Shown: positions 40,783 to 49,851 of the stretch, piece by piece
Numbering within the stretch: the first letter of the stretch is position 1
Layout of the letters: every line of letters begins with the position of its first letter
Program-made: the position numbers and the translations under genes
The notes under the pieces: generated by a model
The model's input: only the letters and a program-made list of their open reading frames with translations
Told to the model about the DNA's origin: nothing
Database searches by the model: none
Assembly (NCBI GenBank): GCA_029961045.1
Contig: JASBVN010000010.1
Location: 53,513 to 117,512, forward strand
Length of the DNA stretch: 64,000 nucleotides
Direction of reading: 5' to 3'
Origin: Alicyclobacillaceae bacterium
Lineage (GTDB): Bacteria; Bacillota; Bacilli; Kyrpidiales; Kyrpidiaceae

Positions 40783-42675
40783 ATGATCGGATATGCCTGG
40801 CTCGTACCCGTCTTTCCGCTGGTCGCCTATGTCGTGCTCCTGGCCGCGGGTCGAAAGGTCCAGGAGGGCTTCGCGGCGGCGCTGGGTACGCTGGCTGCCG
40901 CGGCGTCGTTCATCCTGTCCCTGTCGATCTGGATCGCCCTCCTGCAGGGGGGCCCGCAACCTCCCTACTTGTGGCCGTGGCTGACTTTCGGACCGGAGCC
41001 GTCCCAGACGTGGTACGTCGGGTTCGAAGTCAACGCCCTCAATGCCGTGATGCTGGTGGTGGTCAGCTTCATCAGCACGTTGGTGCTGCTCTTTTCCAGG
41101 GGCTACATGCGCGGAGATCCCCGGTTCGGGGTGTTCTACCAATACCTGCTCCTCTTCGTGTTTTCCATGTTGGGGCTGGTGCTGTCCCCGAATCTGCTGC
41201 AATTGTACATTTTCTGGGAATTGGTGGGGCTGTGCTCGTACCTGTTGGTGGGGTTTTGGTATTTTAAACCGGAGGCCGCCGCGGCAGCCAAGAAGGCTTT
41301 CGTGGTGACCCGGCTCGGCGATCTCGGCTTGCTGGCCGGGATGATCCTCCTGTACCTGGCCACCGGGACGTTCGATTACGAGGGGATTTTCCAGGCCGTC
41401 CAAACGGGTGCCCTCCGCATCGAACGGCCCGATCCGGCTGTACTGACCACCGTGGCGGCCCTCCTGATTTTCCTGGGAGCGGTGGGCAAATCGGCGCAGT
41501 TCCCCCTGCACGTGTGGTTGCCGGACGCCATGGAGGGCCCGACGCCGGTTTCGGCTTTGATTCACGCCGCTACCATGGTGGCGGCCGGCGTCTACCTGGT
41601 GGCGCGGACGTTTCCGCTGTTTGCCGCCTCGCCGGCGGCGCTCGAAGTGGTGGCCTACATCGGGGGGACGACCGCCATCCTCGGGGCGGCCATCGGTTTG
41701 ACGCAACGGGACATCAAGCGGGTCATCGCCTACTCCACCATCAGCCAACTGGGATACATGATGATGGCCCTGGGCGTGGCCGCCTATTCTGCGGCGGTCT
41801 TCCATCTGTTCACGCACGCGTTCTTTAAGGCTTTGCTGTTCTTGGCGGCGGGCAGCGTGATCCACGCGGTGGAAACGCAGGATTTGTTTCGAATGGGCGG
41901 CTTGTGGAAACGGATGCCCATCACGGCGTGGACGTTCCTGTTCGGGGCGCTGGCCCTGAGCGGCATTCCTCCCTTTGCCGGCTTTTGGTCCAAGGACGAG
42001 ATTCTGGCCGCCACCCTCGAGAGCGGCCACGGTTTCCTGTTCTTTCTAGGCATGGCGGCGGCCTTTTTCACCGCCTTCTATATCTTCCGGGTGTTTTTCC
42101 TCGTGTTCGCGGGACGGTACCGGGGAGAGCGGGTGCCGCGGGAGAACGGCTGGGTCATGACCTTGCCCCTGGCGATTTTGGCGATCATGGCGCTGGTGGC
42201 CGGATTTTTCAATTCGCCGGTGGGAGACTACGCCATGGCCCGTTTCTTGGGCGAGGTCCCGGGAACCCGGGAGGCCGGGACCGGCGCGGGCACCATGGTA
42301 CTGAGCACGCTGGTGGGATTGGCGGGCGCCGGCCTCGCCTGGTTGATGTACGGGAAAGGCACCCTGTCCCCGGAGCGGTGGAGCCTGGCCCTCTCGCCCC
42401 TCTACCGGCTGTCGTATCACAAATTCTACCTGGACGAACTGTACCGGGCGGTCATCGTGCGGCCTTTTGCGGCATTGGCGCGCGGCTTTGACTGGGCGGA
42501 CCGGGTGATCGTCGACGGACTGGTCGACCTGGCCGGGGAGGGAACCCGGGCGGTTGCCTCGGGATTGCGGCGCCTGCAAACGGGCCAAGTCCAGACCTAC
42601 GGCCTGATCGCGCTGCTCGGGCTCGCGGCCCTGATCTTCGTCTCGTTGTCCCTGCTCGGGGGGGTGCGATTGTGA
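40783..42675 (+). CDS. nuoL: NADH-quinone oxidoreductase subunit L
   Basis: The distal proton-pumping subunit, 630 residues, with about 16 helices and the long C-terminal lateral helix region. Key segments: FWELVGLCSYLLVGFW with the pump Glu, GKSAQFPLHVWLPDAMEGPTPVSALIHAATMV (quoted in part) with the central Lys, and RDIKRVIAYSTISQLGYM. ATG follows GAAAGGTGAT. A similar gene could be MrpA, but neighbours and length fix NuoL. Confidence 0.97.
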   Translation: MIGYAWLVPVFPLVAYVVLLAAGRKVQEGFAAALGTLAAAASFILSLSIWIALLQGGPQPPYLWPWLTFGPEPSQTWYVGFEVNALNAVMLVVVSFISTLVLLFSRGYMRGDPRFGVFYQYLLLFVFSMLGLVLSPNLLQLYIFWELVGLCSYLLVGFWYFKPEAAAAAKKAFVVTRLGDLGLLAGMILLYLATGTFDYEGIFQAVQTGALRIERPDPAVLTTVAALLIFLGAVGKSAQFPLHVWLPDAMEGPTPVSALIHAATMVAAGVYLVARTFPLFAASPAALEVVAYIGGTTAILGAAIGLTQRDIKRVIAYSTISQLGYMMMALGVAAYSAAVFHLFTHAFFKALLFLAAGSVIHAVETQDLFRMGGLWKRMPITAWTFLFGALALSGIPPFAGFWSKDEILAATLESGHGFLFFLGMAAAFFTAFYIFRVFFLVFAGRYRGERVPRENGWVMTLPLAILAIMALVAGFFNSPVGDYAMARFLGEVPGTREAGTGAGTMVLSTLVGLAGAGLAWLMYGKGTLSPERWSLALSPLYRLSYHKFYLDELYRAVIVRPFAALARGFDWADRVIVDGLVDLAGEGTRAVASGLRRLQTGQVQTYGLIALLGLAALIFVSLSLLGGVRL

Positions 42676-44192
42676 TGCAGAACGCTTTGCTATGGGTGAT
42701 ATTGGTGCCCCTGGCGTCGGCGGCCGTTTCGGCGGTTGCCCCCAGGGAAAGCCGCAGTTTGCCCCGGGCGGCGGCGCTGCTGGGAAGTCTGATTTCGACG
42801 GTTTTGGTAGCGGTGCTCTACGCCAGGTACGACCGAGCGGCGGGCGGTCTTCAGTTCGTCTTCTCGAAACCGTGGTTTACGATCGGCAATGCACTGGCCG
42901 ACCTGCCCCTGACCGTCCATTTTGCGCTGGGGGCCGACGGGTTGTCGCTGCCCCTTCTGGCCCTGACCGCGGTGGTGGGCCTGACCGCGGTGTGGGCGTC
43001 CAAAGACGTGCGCCACCGGGTCAAAGAATATTACGCGTGGATGATGGTCCTTTTGGCCGCCCTGTTCGGGGTGTTTGCCGCGACGGATCTGTTCGCCCTC
43101 TTCTTGTTCCTGGAGCTGACTTTGATCCCCACCTATTTCTTAATCGGGATTTGGGGCGGGGAGGAGAGGGGCCGGGCGGCGATCAAGTTTCTGCTTTACC
43201 GGGGTCTGTCCAGCATCGGTCTGGTGGTGGCCCTATTCGGGATTGCGTATCTCGCCGGGAAAGCCGGGGCGAACATGACCCTGGATGTGGCTTCCCTGAC
43301 CGCCAATCTCCGCGGACCGGCTTCCGACGTGGAGATGGCGCCGGCGGCGAAAGCCCTCTTTCTGCTGCTTCTGGCCGCCGTCCTCGTGGAGGAGGCCCTC
43401 GTTCCGTTCCACTCGTGGTTGCCCGCCGTCCAGCAACAGGCGGCGGCGCCGGTCAACATGGTGCTGGGCGGCGTGCTGGTCAAGACGGGGGCTTACCTGT
43501 TGTTGCGGGCCGGGGCCGGTTTCTTGCCGGGAATGATGCACGAGTGGGCCCACTTGGTGGCGGTAATCGGGGTCGTCAACGTCCTTTGGGCGGGGCTGAT
43601 CGCCGCCGCGCAAAACGACTGGCGTAAGCTGATGGCCTATGCCACCATCAGCCACATGGGCATCTTTCTGCTGGCCGCGGCGTCCATGACGCCGGCCGGT
43701 TTGGGGGGAGCGCTGTTTCTCGTCGTGTCCTCCGGCCTGCTCACGGCCATGATGTTTGCCGGTCTCGGGAGTGTGGAGCGCCGCACCGGCACCACCAACA
43801 TGGTCGCCTTGGGCGGACTGTCCAAGCCGATGCCCTACCTGTCGGGGCTGCTCCTCGCCGGGGCTCTCGGCTCCCTCGGACTGCCCGGGATGGGGCAGTT
43901 TGTCGGCGAAATCTTGTCCTTCGCCGGAGCCTTCGCCGTATTTCCGCGCCTTTCCGCCTTCGGGGTCCTCGGGATTCTGCTGGCGGCCGTCTATTTCCTT
44001 CGGGCGATGAGAAAGACCGTTTTCGGCCCGACTCCGGCGACGAAGGAGGGCCTCCCGGACGCGTCGCCGGCGGAACTTATGCCGATGGTGCTGCTGCTGG
44101 CTCTGGTGATCGTCATCGGCGTATTTCCCGCTGCACTCGGCCAAGTGGCGCACGGGACGCTCGACGCGCTGGCCGCGCGGATGGGAGGGTGA
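42675..44192 (+). CDS. nuoM: NADH-quinone oxidoreductase subunit M
   Basis: Antiporter-like pump subunit, 505 residues. LFLFLELTLIPTYFLIG carries the pump Glu, and FHSWLPAVQQQAAAPVNMVLGGVL the trans-helix motif. Note that LPEAHVEAP-type residues common in NuoM are replaced by LPAVQQQAAAP. ATG overlaps the nuoL stop (TGATG). Confidence 0.96.
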   Translation: MQNALLWVILVPLASAAVSAVAPRESRSLPRAAALLGSLISTVLVAVLYARYDRAAGGLQFVFSKPWFTIGNALADLPLTVHFALGADGLSLPLLALTAVVGLTAVWASKDVRHRVKEYYAWMMVLLAALFGVFAATDLFALFLFLELTLIPTYFLIGIWGGEERGRAAIKFLLYRGLSSIGLVVALFGIAYLAGKAGANMTLDVASLTANLRGPASDVEMAPAAKALFLLLLAAVLVEEALVPFHSWLPAVQQQAAAPVNMVLGGVLVKTGAYLLLRAGAGFLPGMMHEWAHLVAVIGVVNVLWAGLIAAAQNDWRKLMAYATISHMGIFLLAAASMTPAGLGGALFLVVSSGLLTAMMFAGLGSVERRTGTTNMVALGGLSKPMPYLSGLLLAGALGSLGLPGMGQFVGEILSFAGAFAVFPRLSAFGVLGILLAAVYFLRAMRKTVFGPTPATKEGLPDASPAELMPMVLLLALVIVIGVFPAALGQVAHGTLDALAARMGG

Positions 44193-44199
44193 TCGGGAT

Positions 44200-45690
44200 A
44201 TGACCAGCGTATTGCAGGGACTGACATTCGGCGATCTGTGGCGGGTGATGGCTCCCGAGCTGGTGCTGACGGCGGCGGGGTTTCTCCTCATGCTTCTGGA
44301 CGCCGTCCTGCCGGCTCGCGTGAAGCGCCTCGGCCTGTCGTCCGGGATTGCGGCGGTTTCCCTCGTCGCCGCAGGCGCCCTCGCGGCCGCTCGCTTCGGC
44401 GAGTCGGGGTCGTTGGGCCAAGGGAGCTATGTACTGGACGAATACGCCGTCGTGTTCAAAATTCTCTTTGCGGGCATTACGCTCTTGATCGTCCTGTTGT
44501 CCGCCGATTACCATCGCCACGTGGAATTGCCCAAAGGAGAATATACTTACCTTTTATTATTCGGGACCGTCGGGGCGATGGTCATGGCCTCTTCCCTCGA
44601 TTTGATCACGCTGTTCGTCGGACTGGAGCTCCTGTCGGTATCGTCCTACATATTGGCGGGGTTGCGCCGGAGCTCCAAATCCGCCGAAGGGGCGATGAAA
44701 TACCTGGTGATCGGGGCCATCGCGTCGGCCTGTATCCTGTTCGGGATGTCTTATGTCTACGGCTTGACCGGTACCACCAACCTCGGCGAAGCGGGGTTCA
44801 TTCTGGCGCAAATCTGGGACGCTTACAGAGGGATCATCCTGATCGGACTCGTTCTGATGCTGGCCGGCTTCTCGGTGAAAATCGCGGCGGTGCCTTTTCA
44901 CATGTGGGCGCCGGACGCCTATGAGGGGGCACCCACCCCCATTACCGCGTTTCTGGCCGCGGCCTCGAAGGCGGCGGGCTTTGCGATGTTGGTCCGCGTC
45001 TTTCTCTACGCTTTCTCCCTCCATTTTCCGGAGTGGGGGGGCTTGTGGATCGCGATCGCGGCCTTGACCATGGTGGTCGGCAATCTCCTGGCCATCGTCC
45101 AGCGAAACGCCAAGCGCATGCTGGCCTATTCGAGCGTGGGACAGGCGGGCTACCTCCTGGTTCCCTTCGCGGATCTGACCCGTGCCTATCACGGGGGTAA
45201 CGTGTTTCAGAGCATGTCGGCGATGTACTTCTATTTGGCCGCTTATGCCCTCATGAGCATCGGGGCGTTCGCCGTCCTCACCGTGGTGACGCGCCACGCC
45301 GATTCGGAAGACATCGACGCCTTTGCCGGTCTGTACCGGCGCGAGCCCCGGCTGGCGGCGGCCATGGGGGTGTTCCTGCTGGGGATGGCGGGCATGCCGG
45401 TCACTTCGGGCTTTGTCGGCAAGTTCCTCATCGCCCTCGGCGCCATCAACACCGGGTACTACTGGCTGGCGGCGTTGATTTTCCTGACCAGCGTAATGGC
45501 CTTTGCCTACTACTTCGGCATTCTGCGCCGCATGTTCTTTCAGGAGCCGTACGGCGGCGGGGAGCCTTGGAAGATGTCTCCGGCCGTCGCCGTGGTCGTG
45601 TTTCTTTCCCTCGCGGGGACCATCGGGCTGGGGGTGGCTCCGGGGCTGGTGATGCACGGTCTTTCGGGTCTCCACTGGTTCGGACAGTGA
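44200..45690 (+). CDS. nuoN: NADH-quinone oxidoreductase subunit N
   Basis: The third antiporter-like subunit, 496 residues, closest to the membrane-arm heel. LFVGLELLSVSSYILAG has the pump Glu; FKIAAVPFH-equivalent SVKIAAVPFHMWAPDAYEGAPTPITAFLA and KRMLAYSSVGQAGYLL are present (quoted in parts). ATG follows GGGAGGGTGAT. No nuoE, nuoF or nuoG appears anywhere in the cluster. Confidence 0.96.
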   Translation: MTSVLQGLTFGDLWRVMAPELVLTAAGFLLMLLDAVLPARVKRLGLSSGIAAVSLVAAGALAAARFGESGSLGQGSYVLDEYAVVFKILFAGITLLIVLLSADYHRHVELPKGEYTYLLLFGTVGAMVMASSLDLITLFVGLELLSVSSYILAGLRRSSKSAEGAMKYLVIGAIASACILFGMSYVYGLTGTTNLGEAGFILAQIWDAYRGIILIGLVLMLAGFSVKIAAVPFHMWAPDAYEGAPTPITAFLAAASKAAGFAMLVRVFLYAFSLHFPEWGGLWIAIAALTMVVGNLLAIVQRNAKRMLAYSSVGQAGYLLVPFADLTRAYHGGNVFQSMSAMYFYLAAYALMSIGAFAVLTVVTRHADSEDIDAFAGLYRREPRLAAAMGVFLLGMAGMPVTSGFVGKFLIALGAINTGYYWLAALIFLTSVMAFAYYFGILRRMFFQEPYGGGEPWKMSPAVAVVVFLSLAGTIGLGVAPGLVMHGLSGLHWFGQ

Positions 45691-45703
45691 GGGGGGAGCG
45701 CGT

Positions 45704-46906
45704 ATGGAACTCGAATCGACCGCCCGGCAACCGGTGTGGAAAGCCTTGTGGATCGTGTCGCTGGGCCATTTTCTCAACGACGTGATGACGACCTTGGTCC
45801 CCTCGCTTCTGCCCCTCTTCCAATCCCATTTGGGGTTGACGTATGTGGAATTGGGCGTCCTGGTGCTGGTGGCCTATGTCACCTCGTCTCTGATTCAGCC
45901 GGTCATCGGAGCGTGGACCGACCGCCGGCCGCGTCCCTGGCTACTCCCGGCCGGGGTTTTTGCGGTCGGCGCCGGGGTGGCGGCCTTGGGGTATGCTCCG
46001 AGTTACACGTGGCTGCTGGTGTTGGTGGCGCTCATGGGCGTCGGCTCCGCCGCGTTCCATCCCGAGGCGAGCCGGGCGGCCCATCTGGCGTCCGGAGCCA
46101 AAAAGGGAACGGCCCAATCCGTTTTTCAGGTGGGTGGGAATGCCGGGCAAGCGGTGGCGCCCCTGATTGTCGGCACGTTCTTTGTGTGGACGGGCCTCCG
46201 GGGCAGTGTGTGGATGCTGGTGCCCGCCCTGATCGCCGCCGGAGCCCTGGCCACTTTGGTGCCGTGGTACCGGGAGCGGGCCTTTACCGTCCGGAGCCGC
46301 CGGGAGGACAACCGGAGCGAGGGAGGGGGACGGGCGTCCGGGCTGGTGCTGCTCCTGTTGGTGGTGACGCTCCGGTCGTGGACGCACGCCGGTCTTTCCG
46401 GGTTTTTGCCCCTGTACTACGTCAACGTGCGGGGCGTTTCGACGTCCGTGGCGGAGCTGTACGCATTTCTCTTTCTGATGGCGGGGGCGCTGGGGACGTT
46501 CTTCGGCGGTCCCCTGTCCGACCGGTTGGGCAAAAAACGGCTCATCCTCCTGTCGACGGCGGGCGCCGTTCCCTTCTCCTTGGCGCTGCCCTATGTCCAC
46601 GGCGTGTGGGCGGCCCTGGACGTGGTCCTGCTCGGGTTCATCGTCCTGTCGACCTTCGCGGTGACGGTGGTTTTCGGCCAACAATTGATGCCCGGCCGGA
46701 TCGGAATGGTCTCCGGTCTCATGATCGGCCTGGCGGTGGGCATGGGCGGGGTCGGCGCCTCCCTGGCCGGGTATGCGGCGGATCACATCGGAATTGCCGC
46801 GACGATCGAAGCTCTGGCCGTACTCCCGCTGATTTCCGCCGTTTTGGCCCTGGGCCTTCCGGAGGACCGCCCCCTGAGCCCCAGCGGCCGCCCGGCCGTT
46901 CGCTGA
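45704..46906 (+). CDS. MFS transporter, fosmidomycin-resistance (Fsr) type
   Basis: A 400-residue twelve-helix major facilitator. The Fsr-like signature GSAAFHPEASRAAHLASG in the fourth to fifth helix region, LGHFLNDVMTTLVPSLLPLF at the N-terminus and GPLSDRLGKKR in the central loop support the group. ATG is 13 bases after nuoN, so it is probably the last gene of the nuo transcript. Fsr exports fosmidomycin in E. coli; natural substrates are unknown, so the drug link is family-based only. The only terminator nearby serves the opposite strand. Confidence 0.85.
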   Translation: MELESTARQPVWKALWIVSLGHFLNDVMTTLVPSLLPLFQSHLGLTYVELGVLVLVAYVTSSLIQPVIGAWTDRRPRPWLLPAGVFAVGAGVAALGYAPSYTWLLVLVALMGVGSAAFHPEASRAAHLASGAKKGTAQSVFQVGGNAGQAVAPLIVGTFFVWTGLRGSVWMLVPALIAAGALATLVPWYRERAFTVRSRREDNRSEGGGRASGLVLLLLVVTLRSWTHAGLSGFLPLYYVNVRGVSTSVAELYAFLFLMAGALGTFFGGPLSDRLGKKRLILLSTAGAVPFSLALPYVHGVWAALDVVLLGFIVLSTFAVTVVFGQQLMPGRIGMVSGLMIGLAVGMGGVGASLAGYAADHIGIAATIEALAVLPLISAVLALGLPEDRPLSPSGRPAVR

Positions 46907-46950
46907 GGGGACCCGGACCTCCGCCGTTTCGAATCCGCTTCCGGAAGGAG

Positions 46951-46984
46951 AAAAAAGGCGCCCGGGAGACCGACCCCGGGCGCC
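46951..46984 (-). terminator. intrinsic terminator for the minus-strand peptide gene
   Basis: Read on the minus strand: a perfect 10-bp stem GGCGCCCGGG / CCCGGGCGCC followed by six T. The plus strand has no T run, so it serves the gene at 47007-47153. Confidence 0.85.
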
Positions 46985-47006
46985 GGTTGGAGGCGGGAGC
47001 CGCCGC

Positions 47007-47153
47007 TCAGTAAGCGACGGCTTGGGCCGCTGCGCCGCCTCCGGGGCCGCCGTAACCGTAACCGCCGGTCGGAACGATCAGGAAGAACAGGACGAAAATG
47101 ATGAGGAACACGACCGCCCACCGGGTTGCCGGACCGAACACACCAAAGAACAT
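47007..47153 (-). CDS. 48-residue membrane peptide with Gly/Tyr-rich tail (YjcZ-like size and composition)
   Basis: A short minus-strand gene: ATG at the complement of 47153, stop TGA at 47009-47007. The product starts MFFGVFGPATRW, then one hydrophobic helix VVFLIIFVLFFLIV, then PTGGYGYGGPGGG and AAAQAVAY. GAGGAGG lies eight bases before the start and a strong terminator follows, so the unit is complete. Tiny single-helix Gly/Tyr-rich proteins such as YjcZ/YnzL types are made in Bacillus spores; the resemblance is in size and composition, with the order of helix and Gly/Tyr tract reversed. Function unknown. Confidence 0.75.
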   Translation of the reverse strand: MFFGVFGPATRWAVVFLIIFVLFFLIVPTGGYGYGGPGGGAAAQAVAY

Positions 47154-47284
47154 GTTTCATCCTCCTCATCTCTTGGTGTTGGGGATTACCCGTAAATAGT
47201 GAATGCTCGGGGGCGAGGCGGCGAAAGGGACAGGAGACCCGGGGCTGCAAAATGGGCCGCCGGATGGGAGGAGGGATCGGGACC

Positions 47285-47533
47285 ATGCCGACGGATATCG
47301 CACCGTCTCCGGGCGCTTCCGGGATGTTGACGATCGCCATGATGCTCTTCGCCGTCGTGATCGCCTGGCACGCCCTCGGGCAAGTGAAATGGGGCTTGTT
47401 TCTCAAGGACGGGGGCGGCAATCAGGCGAAGGTCCTGCGCCTGCTTCTGGCCGTCGCCCTGGCTTGGAATCTGGTCCAGTTCATCGGCGCCTACGTCTTT
47501 GCATCCCGGCTGCTCCGGGATCTCTTCTCATGA
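47285..47533 (+). CDS. ywzB: YwzB family membrane protein (DUF1146)
   Basis: An 82-residue protein with two hydrophobic helices (GMLTIAMMLFAVVIAWHALG and LRLLLAVALAWNLVQFIGAYVFA) around the conserved QVKWGLFLKDGGGNQAKVL segment, which fits DUF1146/YwzB. ATG 47285 is chosen since GGGAGGAGGG lies nine bases upstream. In Bacillus ywzB directly follows atpC; here the whole nuo cluster and two further genes lie between them. Function is not known. Confidence 0.82.
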   Translation: MPTDIAPSPGASGMLTIAMMLFAVVIAWHALGQVKWGLFLKDGGGNQAKVLRLLLAVALAWNLVQFIGAYVFASRLLRDLFS

Positions 47534-47595
47534 GGCTCGGCCGGCGGCGCCATGAGGTGCGCCCAGCGGTGCCAAGAGGCTCGCCCGGCGGCGCG
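47530..47595 (+). repeat. three 22-bp imperfect tandem repeats at the ywzB stop
   Basis: Units at 47530-47551, 47552-47573 and 47574-47595 share the pattern (A)(A/T)GAGG-C-CG-CC-GCGG-GC. They begin at the ywzB stop codon and fill the start of the gap to ywmB. The rest of the gap, 47596-47668, shows no clear promoter. Confidence 0.75.
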
Positions 47596-47668
47596 AAGCC
47601 GGTCGGGATCCGAGCTATAAAAGCCTCCCTTCCCGGCTACACTGTTCGTAGCGGGAGGGGATGGTATT

Positions 47669-48427
47669 ATGCGAAGAATCGGTCTTTTGGGATGGGGGCT
47701 TTTCCTGGTTTTGGCGTGGGCGTCTCTGTCCGGCGGGAAGTCGATTTCGGCGGATGAGGCGGCCCCCCCGGCGTTCCTGGAGCGCGCGTTCGCGGCGACG
47801 GGAGCGCGGGCGGAGGGATACGGCGTCCACCACTGGTCGATTTGGAATCACGAACTCATGTCCGTAGACGAACTCCGGCGGCTGGCCGGCCGGTTAAACG
47901 AGACCCTCGGTCTGGGGGACACCCGGGAATGGTCGTACGATCAAGGGGATCAACGGGTGTTCCAGCTCAGGGGCGGTTGGCCGGGCGGTACTTCGGGAAT
48001 GATCGTGCTGACTTCCTTCCGGGTCGAAGGGCGCCGGCCGGACACCACCTTGGTCATTCGGGCCGAAAAAACGGGTCCGGATGTCGGGGATTTGGCCGAA
48101 ATCCATGCGCGCGTTCGGAAAACATTGGAGAAAGCGGGAACCGGTCCCCGATTGGATACTTGTCTTTACGGAAGCCGGGATGGTAGAATGAGCGAGGCAG
48201 AGCGCCGCGAACTGATCGATCGAGTGTTGCAGGCGGTGCGGGCGCGGGAAGTGGAGGCGCTTCGTTCTCCTCAGGTTACGAGCGTGTCGGCGTACTCACC
48301 CCAGGTCAAAGCGTACATATGGACGGGCAATCAAAAGATGAATCTGCAGATCGCGGTGCACGACGATGCGTACGGAAAGAAGACCCGCGTGGTGGTGGGC
48401 ACCCCGATCGTCACCGTGGAGTACTGA
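47669..48427 (+). CDS. ywmB: YwmB family exported protein
   Basis: A 252-residue protein with a signal peptide (hydrophobic residues 5-22, cleavage likely after ISA). The remainder is the YwmB/DUF1779 fold, two similar halves resembling a TATA-box-binding-like fold: first half [21 protein letters not shown] to VRVEGRR, second half [10 protein letters not shown] to VTVEY. ATG follows GGGAGGGGATGG. It precedes murA by 18 bases, as in Bacillus ywmB-murAA. Function unknown; location outside the membrane is predicted. Confidence 0.85.
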   Translation: MRRIGLLGWGLFLVLAWASLSGGKSISADEAAPPAFLERAFAATGARAEGYGVHHWSIWNHELMSVDELRRLAGRLNETLGLGDTREWSYDQGDQRVFQLRGGWPGGTSGMIVLTSFRVEGRRPDTTLVIRAEKTGPDVGDLAEIHARVRKTLEKAGTGPRLDTCLYGSRDGRMSEAERRELIDRVLQAVRAREVEALRSPQVTSVSAYSPQVKAYIWTGNQKMNLQIAVHDDAYGKKTRVVVGTPIVTVEY

Positions 48428-48445
48428 GGACGGAGGGTTCGATCA

Positions 48446-49711
48446 TTGGCGACCATTCTCGTGCAGGGCGGCCGGCGTCTCAAGGGAACGGTGAAGGTCA
48501 GCGGGGCCAAAAACTCCTCGCTCCCCATTCTCGCGGCGTCGCTGTTGGCCGTGAAAGGCGATTGCGTGCTGGAGGACGTGCCGGTCCTGCGGGACGTCGA
48601 TTGTATGTGCGACATGATTGAGGCCCTCGGGGTCAAGGTCCACCGTTTTCCGGACGGCGTCGTCCGGCTCAACGCCGAACAGGTGACCACCACCGAAGCG
48701 CCTTACGAGCTGGTGCGCCGCATGCGCGCTTCCTTTGTCGTCATGGGGCCGCTTTTGGCGAGGTTCGGGCACGCCCGCGTGGCTTTGCCGGGAGGCTGCG
48801 CCATCGGCGCCCGGCCCGTGGACCAGCATATCAAGGGATTCGAGGCCCTGGGGGCCGAAGTCACCGTGGAGCACGGCTACGTCGAAGCCCGTGCGTCCCG
48901 GGGCCGGCTCCGGGGCAACCGCATTTATTTGGACATTCCGAGTGTGGGAGCGACCCAAAACATCATGATGGCGGCCACCCTGGCCGAAGGTCGCACCGTG
49001 ATCGAAAACTGTGCTAAGGAACCGGAAATTGTCGATTTGGCTAATTTTCTTAATAAAATGGGCGCCCGAGTGCGGGGGGCGGGTACCGACGTGATCCGGA
49101 TCGAAGGCGTCGATCATTTGGAGGGAGCGGAACACGCGGTCATCCCGGACCGCATCGAAGCGGGCACCTTTTTGTTGGCCGGGGCCATCACCGGCGGCGA
49201 GGTGTACGTCGAAGGGGCAATCAGCACCCACCTCAAGCCCGTCCTGGCCAAGTTGAAGGAGACGGGCATTCAGGTGGAGGACGACGTCAACGGCATCTTT
49301 GTCGCCGGAGGGCCGGGGACCAAAGCCCTGGACGTGAAGACTCATTATTATCCCGGATTTCCCACGGACATGCAGGCGCAGATGATGGCCTTGCTGACGG
49401 TGACTCCGGGGACCAGCATGATCACCGAAAGCGTGTTCGAAAACCGCTTCATGCACGTGGCCGAACTTCAGCGGATGGGGGCGGACATTAAGGTGGAGGG
49501 GCGCACCGCCCTGATCGAAGGGGTTCCCCGCCTGACGGGCGCCCGGGTCCACGCCACCGACTTGCGGGCCGGGGCCGCGCTGGTCCTCGCGGGTCTGTGC
49601 GCCGAAGGGGAGACGGAAGTTCTCGGCGTGCACCACATCGACCGCGGATACGTGGACATCGTGGGGAAATTGCGGGGATTGGGAGCCGAGATTGTCCGGA
49701 AAGAAGATTGA
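48446..49711 (+). CDS. murA: UDP-N-acetylglucosamine 1-carboxyvinyltransferase
   Basis: First committed step of peptidoglycan synthesis: adds enolpyruvate from PEP to UDP-GlcNAc. The 421-residue protein has Lys22-Asn23 (SGAKNSSLP), the PEP-reactive and fosfomycin-target Cys118 in [15 protein letters not shown], and Arg/Asp residues of the two inside-out domains. TTG start has GGAGGG upstream. A strong terminator follows. The position before spoIID corresponds to murAA of Bacillus; murAB, expected near fba, is not in this window. Confidence 0.97.
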   Translation: MATILVQGGRRLKGTVKVSGAKNSSLPILAASLLAVKGDCVLEDVPVLRDVDCMCDMIEALGVKVHRFPDGVVRLNAEQVTTTEAPYELVRRMRASFVVMGPLLARFGHARVALPGGCAIGARPVDQHIKGFEALGAEVTVEHGYVEARASRGRLRGNRIYLDIPSVGATQNIMMAATLAEGRTVIENCAKEPEIVDLANFLNKMGARVRGAGTDVIRIEGVDHLEGAEHAVIPDRIEAGTFLLAGAITGGEVYVEGAISTHLKPVLAKLKETGIQVEDDVNGIFVAGGPGTKALDVKTHYYPGFPTDMQAQMMALLTVTPGTSMITESVFENRFMHVAELQRMGADIKVEGRTALIEGVPRLTGARVHATDLRAGAALVLAGLCAEGETEVLGVHHIDRGYVDIVGKLRGLGAEIVRKED

Positions 49712-49714
49712 GGG

Positions 49715-49763
49715 CGGCCGTCGCCTTCGCCGGATCGATCGGAGAAGGCGGCGGCCGTTTTTT
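49715..49763 (+). terminator. intrinsic terminator after murA
   Basis: CGGCCG(TC)GCCTTC at 49715-49728 pairs with GAAGGC(GG)CGGCCG at 49744-49757, followed by six T. Confidence 0.88.
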
Positions 49764-49851
49764 GTGCGCCCGGCCGCGGGTCCTGTACCTTCTCCGGAGG
49801 CGGAAATAACCGGCGGACGGCTGGGAAGAAAATCGAGCCGCAGGGAGGAAA

